DNA of 64,000 nucleotides from Rhyacichthys aspro (taxonomy: Eukaryota; Chordata; Actinopteri; Gobiiformes; Rhyacichthyidae). Every line of letters starts with the position of its first letter. Positions within the stretch are counted from its first letter, which is position 1. The stretch covers positions 17,275,307 to 17,339,306 of the forward strand of contig CM072151.1 of assembly GCA_036850595.1 (NCBI GenBank), written 5' to 3'. The position numbers were made by a program, and so were the translations under genes. This document shows, one piece after another, positions 25,501 to 37,500 of this stretch. The notes below the pieces were generated by a model, which saw only the letters and a list, made by a program, of their open reading frames with translations, did no database searches and was not told the DNA's origin.

Positions 25501-28500
25501 AGTCATTGCTGAGTGAAGTATCTCTACAAACAGCTTTGTCGTGTGCGTCTCGACACTACGCCGGCCGCTCATTCCAGATTTTCAGGGCCCTCAAACAACC
25601 TTTGACTCCTGCTACACTCTCTGATATTCTGTCTCGACTGGTGGAGACTGTAGGTGATCCAGGAGAGGAGGCTCAGGTCAGAACCTTAATTATACGCCTT
25701 TTTTTGCCAAACAAAATCGGTTGTTATTTTAGCTTTGATGTATGACCAATATGAATGTCAAGGAAAAGATTAAACTAGTAATAAATTTTACCAAGACGAA
25801 AGGCTGAGGACTGTCTGTCCTTAAAACGAGGCTCTCAAAACAAAAGGGAGCTGCTCTTTCTGTGAAAACTTGTATGTTACTGCTTGAAGCTGTACATAGC
25901 GATTGTTCATTGTTTTAACCTACGCTGACCCTTGTTGCTTTCCTCAATAGGGCTTTGTCATCGAACTACTTCTCACCCTGGAGGCAGGCATCGATACTCT
26001 TGCAGACACCCTCAAGAATTATGACCTCCTCACTGCTTTAGCACAGTAAGTCCTTTGAGTCATCTTTAGTAAAAGTCATCAAGTGATTGATGTACATCCT
26101 ACAAATTCTCCTTGACAAATTATTCGCCATTACTTTTGCAGGACTCCTTCCCGTGAACACTTACTGGGGGCCAAGTTCGCTGCAAACAGGAAAAGCACAG
26201 GCCAGCTGAACTTGAACACCGGTGGTCTGTACCATTATGTACACGCTCGCAGCAACTCGCTCCGCGCCAGCTTAATGGGAGAAAGAAAGGGCGATAAACG
26301 TAGGAGCAACACCCTCGACGTAGCAGACAGACTCGGAGGAAGCCACGGAAACCTGGCGCGGACTCGGAGCTTATCGTCATTACGGGAGAGCGGAGGAGGA
26401 GGTCCAGGAGCGGACAATACCCCACCCGTGGATCCGTCGAACCTGCTGGCTACCATGTTCTGGATTGCCACCTCTTTGCTGGAGTCGGATTACGAGTTCG
26501 AGTATCTGCTGGCCCTGAGGTTACTCAACAAGCTGCTCGGACACCTGCCTCTGGATCGAGCGGACAGCCGGGAGCGTCTGGAGAGGGTCCAGGCCAAACT
26601 GAAGTGGTACAGTTTCCCTGGACTGCTGCAGCTCTTCTTGAAGGGCTTCACCTCAGCTTCTACTCAGGAGCTCACCATTCACCTGCTCAGCAAGCTCATC
26701 AGTGTGTCCCGTCACACGCTGGTGGATCCTTCGCAAGGAGCAGGTAAGTGTTAGGCTCATAAGGTTATCCTACAAAAAAACACTACTGCTGTGAGGTCAA
26801 CCTCTTTCTTTCTTTCTTTGTTTGCTTGCAGGTTTCCCATTAAATATTCTGTGCCTCCTACCACACCTCATTCAGCACTTTGACAGCCCGACTCCATTTT
26901 GTAAGGAGACGGCTGATAAAATAGCCAAGGTGTGCACCGATGAGAAGTCGGACGCGCTGGCCAATCTGGCTCACATGATGACCCTGTACCGGAAACAAAA
27001 CTACTCCCGTGACTGCACCAACTGGATCAACGTGGTCTGTCGCTACCTCCACATGGCCTTTGCTGAGATAACCTTAAATCTGGTCACTTATTTGGCTGAG
27101 GTATATAACCGCATAAACCATAGTGTGTAGTTGAATACTATACTATATCATGGTGCTGACTATAGTTATGGTCACCATTTGTTTTGCAGCTGCTGGAGAA
27201 GGGCCTTCCGAGCATGCAGCAATCCTTGTTGCAGATCATCTACAGCCTGCTGAGTTATATTGAACTGTCAGCAGCCCCTGTCAAGCAGTTTAACCTGGAA
27301 ATTATGAAGATTATCGGCAAATATGTTCAGGTGAGATCCCATTTTGAGGTAAAAACTCAAAGTAACAAGCCACAAATTGTCAGTCAGGAACAAAACATTG
27401 AACATTATGTTTTATTACTGTTTACTATCACTGCCTCTCCTTACTCAGGCTATATAGAGGAGTAGAGCTGAAAATATAAAAGCACAACTTGCATTTTTCC
27501 AGGTCCATTGTTAAGGGCCCCTTTTGATGGATGTACATCTCTTTATAAAAGCCTTTTACCCCTGACCTAGTACATTACATGCTTCTCGCTCACAGCGCCC
27601 TCTGACAGCTGTTATACTATAGCGCCCTGGGCCAATTCTTTACTGGCTCACAACCAGTGGTGCCTTTGTGTTTGAGCGCAGCAGTACATGTGCGGTGGTA
27701 TGCACAGTAAATTGTGTTTGTCTGCCGCTTTAAAGGTTTCGTGACATTAACTTGGAACAAGACTGAAAATCCAACCAAATTAACATAACTTCATAGATGT
27801 AGCTGCTACGGTTAGAAATCAGTTTGGCTCTCCGAGATTGATTCATCTTTTCCAGGGAACTTTCTGAACAGACACACCTTATAATGGAAGTATTATACAT
27901 CTGTTTTTTCTACAGAGCCCACATTGGAAAGAAGCCCAAAACATTCTGAAGTTGGTCGTGTCCCGCTCGGCCAGCCTTGTTGTTCCAGATGACGTCCAGC
28001 GCTCGTATAGTTCAGAATCATGTGGCTCGCCCGAAATTGCATTTACACGCATTTTTAATAACTCTTCAAAGGAGCTGCCCGGAAAAACTCTGGACTTCCA
28101 CTTTGACATCTCAGAGGTGACCTTCTGCTTCTGAAGTCTTTTACTGTCTTAGTGTTCTCATTTGATTCTGACAAATGTTTCTGGACTTCTTAAACGTACA
28201 GACACCAATCATAGGGCATAAATACGGAGACCAGCGTAATGCAGCAGGGCGTAATGGAAAGCCACAGGTGATTGCAGTAACTCGGAGTACGTCATCAACA
28301 TCGTCTGGCTCCAACTCTAATGGTCTGGTGCCAGTGAGCTGGAAGAGGCCTCAACTTTCTCAGGTGCCTGCTTAAAAACATTTGTCTGAAAGAAGAAAAC
28401 CTTTAGCAAACGTTGATCTGTTTTGGCTCATGTAATTGAATTCATACCATTTCTAATATGAATGAACATTATCTCATTACAGAGAAGAACTAGAGAGAAG

Positions 28501-31500
28501 CTCATGAATGTCTTGTCGTTATGCGGTCCCGAATCTGGTGTTGCAAAAAATCCATCTGTAAGACTCCTCTCCTACTCTAAAGCGTCTGACAAGGTCTCTG
28601 TAAATGACATGTATTGTTAACTTTTTTGTTGTTGTTGTTGATGTTGGATCCTTTTTCCTGATATATGTGATATTTTGAACATATAATCCTTTTCACGTTT
28701 TACCAACCGGAGTCTTTCGCTCGCTTGCAGGTGGTCTTCTCGTCCAATGAGGATCTGGACTCTGGAGACCAGCAGACCAGCCTGATACCTACAGTGGAGG
28801 AGGTCGTCAGAGAGGAGGAGGTGCAGGGAGAGGATGCAGGCAGTGAGCAGCAGTTCGGTGTTTTCAAAGACTTTGACTTTCTTGACGTGGAGTTGGAGGA
28901 TGCAGAGGTGAGAATGCATGATCAATTAAAATGTCGACACATTTTGGGTTATTTACCTGATTTCTGTATTAACCACATGTCTTGTCTCATATTAAAAGCA
29001 GTTATGTCTTTGTCCTGTAAGTGTTTATTAATCCTAGTTGTTTGTAAATTGTCCACATTGTCTGTCTTTAGTCCATTAACCTTCCGTTGTATTCCTTCTC
29101 TTCTCTTGCCACAAGGAGTTGCAGGTAAGGCTGTCATCCAGAGAGCTTCTGTTAGATGTTCTCTTTGGTGTTGTAGTATCATTACACAAAGCTGAGTTGC
29201 ACTTTAAAATCATGAATGCTGCCACTGTGAATGCTTTAATTTTAGAACTTGTCATTTAGATGTGCTGTAATGTGTTGAGAGTCACTCATTTGTGCAGTGT
29301 TTATTGTCCTTTTTCGATTTGGGAATGTTTTTAGTCTTGTCCTTTGTTTCCTCATCCTCGAAGTCTTTCACCTGTGCAAACGTATTAACTACTTGCTTCT
29401 CCTGCAGGGGGAGAGCATGGACAACTTCAACTGGGGAGTCCGCCGGCGCTCCCTGGAGAGTATGGACAAAGGGGACACGCCGTCTTTGCAGGAGTGCCAG
29501 TACTCGGGCAGCACGCCGAGCCTGAACCTCACCAACCACGAGGACACGGACGAATCGTCTGAGGAGGAGGTACTGAGCGCTAGCCAGATTCTCAGCCGCT
29601 CTGGCCTTGTAAGTCTCACTCCAATCAGGGTGAACCCCCCTCTCCCCAACCCCTACCCACAAACCCACCCAACCCACCATGCTCCTCACACAGTCCGCTG
29701 GCATGGAGTGTGCGTGTGTGTGTGTGCTGGACCTGCTGCCACTGCGCACAGAGGCTAGATGCTTGCTTCTTCGCTGGTGGTAGACTCCCCCTTTCAAATC
29801 TCAGCCCAGAGCCTTTTGCCTTTAAAAGCACCAGTTAGCAACTTTGCTACTTAAATGCTATTCCCCTTTTTTTTACAATAGGTAAGTATAGATTTGAAAT
29901 AAAGAAAAAGTCAAATTGCACTTTTCAAATCATTTCCAAGTATTCTTTATCTCAAGTATTACTTTATTTCATCTAAAATTTACCCTTTATTCCTTGAGAG
30001 CATATGTAGTTGAGTTATGCAATTATTAATCCGTTTTAACATGCTTGTTGCATTTATTTCATTGTTTTGCTGCTTATCTCTAACCACTCTCGGCTTTGTT
30101 TGCCTGTTTTCAAGCTTATGTTTTACCTCGGATTAATGGGGGCATTTTCTTTCTCTTTTTCTGCTCTTCTTGTTCTTGGTAGTGCACGGTGAGAGAATGA
30201 GTTTTTGCTTTCAATAGACATTTGCCCCCAGTGTTTGTAGAATGTTTTGTATTAAAGTATAGCATGCAGTTTTAATGACACAATGCAATGATATATTATA
30301 CAAATAATAATACCGTTAGATATTAGCATGAAGTCTTGCTTGATATTATTAGTTTTTTATGACTAAATGAACTAAAATGCTTTACAGATTAAATTCTGTT
30401 TTTTTTTCTGTAAACTGATTAATAATGCCTGAATGTTACATAAAAAGCTAACATGAATTATATGACATATATGCTGTATTATTTGGTTCTCCCCTGAGTG
30501 AAGGTCGGCCAAAATCTGTGAGGTCTGTTAACTGTTTCACTTGGAGTTAGAGCAGAATTTGGACGTCTCTGTGGTTGTTTGTGTTTTTTTAAATTGCCTT
30601 CATGGAGATAACGCCCATCACATCTGTTTTCTGTCAGCAGAGAAGCTAACCAAATCTCGTGCTCTCTCCTCCAGCTCAACAGTGACTCTGCCACAGACGA
30701 CACTGCCTCCAACCACGTGGACTCGCTACAGCAGTCCCAAGAGTCGTCCAGTAGTGTCATGACCGAGGAGCCCACTGTCCTACCCTCTTTACCCTCCCTC
30801 CCTCGACTGGATAGCCCCATGTTGGAGATGGCCCACTCAGACAGCACCAGCAGCCAGCTGCCTGAGGTGCGATCGTTGGGGAGCAACAATAAACTGTGGT
30901 GTTCGGGTGCTTTCTAGCTCACCTTCTTTCTTTCTGTCCATCTGTGTATGTGCTTTCGCTGTACTTATCGCCTTGTTTGCCATTAAGACAGACGTCCAGA
31001 TAGCTGGATAAAGCGTGGGATGCAGTATGGGTACGCGGTCTAACAATGTTCGCCTGACTGTTGGGCTTAGACGTTTTCATCCTTTTGCTTTTGTGGTCCT
31101 CTTTCTGCAACCGCTTGCTTTGCTTTGGGTCCAGGTCTTGGGGGCTAGCTCTTATTCTACTTTTATAGTTAATGCAGTGGGGCTTGCTCGAGTGATTTTG
31201 GGAGCGAAAACAAAAACTCACCTCAGGTCAGCTGTCACTGCTAACCTCCAATAATACAGCCATTGGCAATTCCAACTAAATCCTCCATTAATACTTTGTG
31301 AAAAGGACATCATCTCCTCTATTCCTATCTTCAGCTGGAGTCTGTGTGAGTATGAGTCTATTACAACTGGTGTGTAAACATAACAGTGTCAAGTAAAACC
31401 AGCGGTGCTCCAGCTAATTAAACACACCCATTTGACTTTGTATTGACGAACAGCTCACTATCTACTGCTACTGACATTTATTGCTTATACTAACAATATT

Positions 31501-34500
31501 TATGTTGTCCTATTTTGCATCTGTGCAGCTTGGGAATTGGAGGGAATAACCCTATGATACACTTAATTAAATACAGATATTTTTAAACAGCCGATATACA
31601 TAACATGCAAATATTTGTTACTGACAATTCTCCAAACACATGTAACTTTCGAGGAACTCAATCTGGCAATTGGTCCCAAGAGCATTCCAAGGACATCTGC
31701 GCCATCACAGCCCCAGCTCTTAGTGAAATGAGCCCCAGATAAAACCATCAATACTCTTACTCATTCCCTCCAGGATGGCCACGACCACTTCTAAAAGCTT
31801 TCTGTAATATAGCCGCTGTCTCTGTGATGTACTGGCCTCCTGCCACATTCAGCTTTCCCTAATGCATTAGTTAAAAAAAAAAAAAAAAAGGCAAGAAAAA
31901 AGTAGTTTTAATTGGTGCCCACCTTTTTGCTTTCATTACATTTATCTGTGGAATATCACATTTATCTATTGGCATCTGTCTAATAAAGCAATGGATTATA
32001 AAAACCGAGCTCATTTAGTGTTGCGCTGCTGCTGCTGTAGATCCCTGTCATTGTCTTTGATGAATATGTCACGATGAAGGAGCTGTATTTACACACACTT
32101 ATAGAGTACTAGCCATAAATCAGTCCCGTTACATTGAACATGTGTGGGCGAATATACGTCTCTCTCAACCCCCGGTGTGTTAGCTCTCACTCCCTCGTCG
32201 TTTCATCAGGATGCTACTGTTTTATTGGCGCAGAGGTCAGATTTTTAATGACATCTCTGTGATAGATTGATATTGGCTCCTGTTTATTGATTCTTTTTCG
32301 TTTTATTAAATTTCTCACGAGGCATGTTAGCTCATACAGTGACATGGAGAGCCATCTCAGAGGAAGTTAAGTAACGTACAAAGCGCTGACTTGGCTCCCT
32401 CAAGTATAATTGAAGGGAATATGTGTTTCTAAGTAACGTCTATAGCTGTCTTGATTCAGGAACTTGGACCATTTCTGAAGAGGTATATGTTCTTTAGTCC
32501 ACTTTAGGAGGTGGATACATGCTATCTAAGCAATTTCACCAAAATATGTCGCTCATAATGTATAATGTGGTGTTGTATGGAGCCATGAGCCAGCTCCAGC
32601 TGAGCGCCCCCTTCTGGCCTTCTGTTACAGGACGCGGTGAGCATGACGGCAGCGGACGAGCTGAGCAGCAGTGTGAGCGAGGATACGGGGTTTTGTAGTG
32701 CCCCCCCTCTGCCACCTGACCCTCCAGAGCTCTGTGACCTCCCGGACTCACAGGATCCACAAGAACCTCAGGATATTCAGGACTCTCAGGACTCTCAGGA
32801 TTCTCAGGATCTGCAGGAAGTCCAGGAAGTGCTGGAGGTCCAGGAGGATGTCATGGACCCTCAGGAAGACCTGGATCCAGCCCCCCCTCCTCCGCCGGCC
32901 ATAGACTCCCCACCAGGGTCCCTTTGTGATGAGGACCCCCACACAGTCCTCCCTTTGTCTTTACCCCTGCCCACAGAGGCCAAACCAGATCCAGACCTGG
33001 ACCCAGACAGTACGTGTGGGTCCATGTGGGAGGAGGACGTGACCCAGGCCCTGAAGGAGTTGGATGAGCGCTGTGAGGAGGAAGAGGCTGACTTCTCAGG
33101 GATGTCCAGGTAAGCACCTCAAAAACCATCTATTCAGGACATCCTGGGCTTGTTGAGTGAGGTTACACAGGTCCAGTTTTGAGCTGTGATTTTCTGCTGA
33201 CATCCAAAGAACTCGAGTGCTTCTTGAGTTTTATGGTGTAAAACTAGCCATCTCTAGCTTAACCAAACATGAACTACTTATAACATTACAGCAATCTTGA
33301 AACATTACCAATCTGAGAAAGAGTTGCTGTAGTCCACACAACAGTCCATCAGTATTTTTGAACTGTTGTTGTTACCTCTAATTAAAAATCTGGATACGAG
33401 GATGTGCTCAGTCCAGCTTCTGTGATAATGGATGTTTTCTTCCTTGGCATGGCTCCCATGTGGGTTGCAGCTCTGAAGGTGGGCCAACACTGGCTCTTGT
33501 CCACTGTGAAACATTCACTTTTCAAGGTTGTGCAGTTTGTGATGGAGGACAGTCATAAATTGGGGCTTTAAACCTAAAGCAATATAAAGAATCCTTCAGG
33601 GTAGATTGACTATAGTCTCTCACATTGTCTCTGGCTTACATCACAGTGCTCTGGTCTTTTTGTTTGCTAAGCCATACATGATTGATGTCCATCTGTGAGC
33701 ATGGCTTAGTGCGTGGTTGGCTAAAATGTAGGGCATTAAATGGTTGCATGTTTTCAGTGTATGAGGATTAATGTGAGTGGGAGAGAGAAAAATCTGTGTG
33801 AGGTTGGAAGTGTTTCTGTTTTGCCAAAGCCTGTGGATGAATCAGTGAGAGTAGACTCTTGAACAGAGCGCTCTGCAGTCCTGTGTGGGATGGGAGAGCA
33901 GTGCGCTAGTGCTGTTAGCAGTTGCAGCACAGTGGAGCTGCAGACGAGGGGAGAGAGTAAGGCAAAGGAAGCGATAGTTGGGGTGAGCATGAGGACAGAG
34001 ACTGTGTCCGCTGCAGCGCTCGGCAGCGCAGGCTTTAGATACCTGTATTCTGTCTGCTTCTTCAGGCTCTTTGGTCCCACAGGCCTGTGAGTATCTGTGT
34101 GTGTGTTTGTGTGTGAGAGAGAGGGGCGCAAAACGGCGGGAGGGGGATGTTTGCATGATGCTAATTGCTAATAGCTAATATGTTGTTATTGTGCCAGAGC
34201 ACTGCAGTACACGGTTCTCTCAATTTACTGCAGCAGAAAGATGAGCGCAGCAGGAGCCAGAGGAGCCGTTGTGTTGTTGTTTACTTGCTAGGAGTTGGTG
34301 GAGCATGTGTAGGTGTTTACGTTGGTCCTTCGGTGCAGACTGAGGGAGTGTGGAACATGTCGCTCTGTAGCTTATTGGCCCCTGTCTGTGTTTTAGTCAA
34401 GATGAAGGTGACGCAGACTGCTTCCCAGAGATACAGGCCTCTCCGCCCCCTTCGCCCTTCCTCTCTGCCATCCTGGCCGCCTTCCAGCCTGTTGCCTATG

Positions 34501-37500
34501 ACAGTGAGGAGGATGCTTGGCGTTGCCATGTCAACCAAATGTTGTCAGATACAGATGGCTCCTGCGCTGTTTACACCTTCCACGTGTTCTCCAGGCTCTT
34601 CCAGGTAAATGCCCATCACATGTTATGGATTGTTTTGTTTCTTGTAATTTTTATAGATCTTTGATTTTATTGGCTCAAACTTATCTCAATTTCAATTTTT
34701 TAAAATACAGAACATCCAAAGGAAATTTGGCTCCATCACACATTCTTCTGTGCGCTTTCTGGGTGAAAGACTCCAGCGAATGGGTAACCAGTTCCTCAGC
34801 TCGCTGGAGGTGATGACCTCTCGCTCACAGTGTCCCACTGTGTTACTGGATGCAGAGACGGTGGGCAGCCTTTGTCATTTTAATAAACAACAGGCTTCTT
34901 TATGAATGGCTAATGATTCTGTGAGTTAATGTGTGTGTCCTGTCTTTTTTGTAGCTTGTCTCTTGTGGGCTGCTGGAAACTCTGAAGTTTAGTGTGCTGG
35001 AGTTGCAGGAACACCTAGACACATACAATGCTAAAAGAGAAGCAGCTGAGTTTGTAAGTCCCTAAACTCAATATTTTCACACTGGTCCTCCACATTTCTC
35101 TGTAATCTTTTCCCTTGAGGACACTTTTCCTTACATTCACCTGGTTCTAAAGACTGACACTACTGCGTTTTAAGAGTTTCCGCTGCTGTGTCAGGACTGT
35201 TGTTCTAACTGTCCTTCATCTTTTTGGCGTCACAGCATGAGGTCCAACAAGACATGGAGACAAACAGCTGATGCTGTAAAAGATAATCCGCTGTGGTCTC
35301 ATCAGTGAGGCAGACATCGAATCAGTGCGGCCTATGAGTAGATTTAGCCGCCGTTAGTGTCTGCATCACTCCTGCCGTTCTGCGCTGAAGGGATAAAAAT
35401 AACCCTCAGTGCTCCTAAATCAGTTATGGAAGCCAGGCAGGAGGAGCTGTGAGGGGTGGGTGGGGGTGCCGGGGGAGGGGTATGAGGAGAAGAGATGAGA
35501 TTGCAGAGGGTTCTGGGATGCAGGGGCGCTAATTGAATGAGACTGCTACGGTCCCTGGAGGACTAGATACTATCCCGTTCTCTGGAACAGGCCCTTTTTA
35601 ATTCGCTAAGTACAACGCTCTTATTAAATCTCCTTCCTGCCCAACCTTTATTACATACACACATAAGCATACAGTATGAGGGCAGAAGTGATCACATATT
35701 CCCTCTGTTACCTCCGCTAATCCCCGTACTGTATTTTCCACCTGTCTGGGCTCACACCTTTGCTGTCCTCTGAATGTTACAGTGGCTGGACAACTGCAGG
35801 AAGACGTTTGGCGACAAAGACAGCAGCCAAAGATCCAACACTCACGCGCAGGTAAGAGGACATAGACTAGGGCCATTTAGAGGTTTTCATTTGGATTACA
35901 ATTTAACTTTGTCCTCCACTCATTTCTTTTAATCATCATAATAATTTGTTGAGAATTGAGTCTGATCATAAAGAATATTTGAATTTTCAAACATTTTTAC
36001 CCATTACATGCTGCTTGGATTAACAAAACAATGAGGACTTTTATTTCAGTGCCCATATTTAGAAGATTTGAGTATAACATTACTTACAAAAACATTTAAA
36101 ACTTCGCAGAACCTTTTAATAACTTGTTGCTACAACTGCCCAGAAACAAACAAATGTAGAACTGCTGCAGAAGCCTGTTGATGATTTAGTTTCAAACCAC
36201 AATCTTACATTTTTGAACTACATTGATTTTGTTTCTACATTTTGAAATTGAACTTCATCTGACTAGTGGCATAGACAACAGCATGTCCCCACAGGGCTCC
36301 CGTAGGTGTTCACAGGCTGTAAAAGAAGGAGTGCCACCAAAACTTAAGTCTTTGCTTGGACTAAATGCCTACACCGACTCTGGCTCTTTCCCACGCTCTG
36401 AAGTTCTCTTGTCTGAGGCCTCGACACTGCACTCTTTCCTCTGCAGCTGCACCTCCTCTTCCTCACACACAAATCTGTCCAGAGCTCCTCAGAATAAGCC
36501 TGTGTTACCGCGACGTGAGCTCACGCCTTTGGAACTGAGTAGTGTCTCCGAGCCGTACAAAGAGACGTTAACAAAACCCTTCCCCATCAGGTCACTGTGT
36601 CTCAGCTGCCATGTCAACGCTCACTAATTCTTGGTCTTTCTCTCCCTTTGTTTTGTTTGTGTGTGTGTGTTTGTGTGTGTTTGTGTGCGTATGACCTGCT
36701 CACCTTCTTGCTTAGCAAATGGAAAATCTGGCAGTAAGTGGTTCTCCTATTATGGACTCTAAATAATCACGACATCCGGACAAAAACACTGACCATCTCA
36801 TCTCTTTTTACATCCCCGCGCTGTATTCGCCCACACTTCTCTGTCTGGCTTTGATCGGTCACGTAACCCACCTCATCTCCCCCACCCACCCAATCAAAAA
36901 TACTCTAAATATGCTCTTCCTGTTAGCTACATGTAAATCTAACCTCCTCTGCAGAGACATTTGTGAACTTGTAGAGGCGTTATTGATTTCACAGTGGGGT
37001 GGTGCCCTTCATTTGGATAGGATGGGTGGAGAAAACACATTGTTTTTTAATGTTGAGTTCAGTTTCATTTTGCATGTTTATCGGTCCATGCCATTTCTGT
37101 ATAGAATGTCGTCCCGTGTTCTCCTGGATTAGGGTCTTAACTTTGAATAATCTCCCACTTCTTGGGGCCATCCATCTCATTAGACACCAGGTCATGGGGG
37201 CAAATATGGGAGCGTCACACCAGGTGATGGAATATGTTCTAATTGAGATTTCATATGACTAATCGTACTAGCGGTAGACTCACCTCTTGCTCCATGGCCC
37301 TGACCTTGAAGCCATGTTAACCTTTTCATCTACTGCCATGTCTCTAACCCAGGACACGTCTGTCTAATCTATGATCATCAGAATGATTTCAGTGCACACG
37401 GAGCCATTATGTCTCCTCCTGACTGCTGTCCGTTCTCTGTGTGTGCAGGAGCTCGAGTTGTGTCGCAGGCTCTATAAGTTGCACTTTCAGCTGCTGCTGC

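Noticed and set aside
26120..26471. Reverse-strand frames opposite fryl exon 45
   Set aside because: They are shadows of a GC-rich coding exon; the + strand frame has splice borders and Fryl sequence.
29282..29797. Reverse-strand 171-codon frame
   Set aside because: It lies opposite fryl exon 53 and flanking intron, has no recognisable domain and spans splice sites of the sense gene.
31950..32560. Possible conserved enhancer in fryl intron 54
   Set aside because: Homeodomain-like AT motifs are frequent by chance; without alignment to other species there is no support.
32760..32830. CRISPR-like direct repeats
   Set aside because: Units are 9 nt, contiguous and coding; there are no spacers, and the genome is eukaryotic.
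32698..33129. Other-frame reading of fryl exon 55
   Set aside because: Repeat-rich exon open in several frames; only the frame giving DSQ repeats and ALKELDERCEEEEADFSG joins both neighbours in phase.
36955..36970. Possible 16-nt exon to rescue the phase of the block at 36295
   Set aside because: It can be made to fit by phase only; the donor (GTAGAG) is weak and nothing else supports it.
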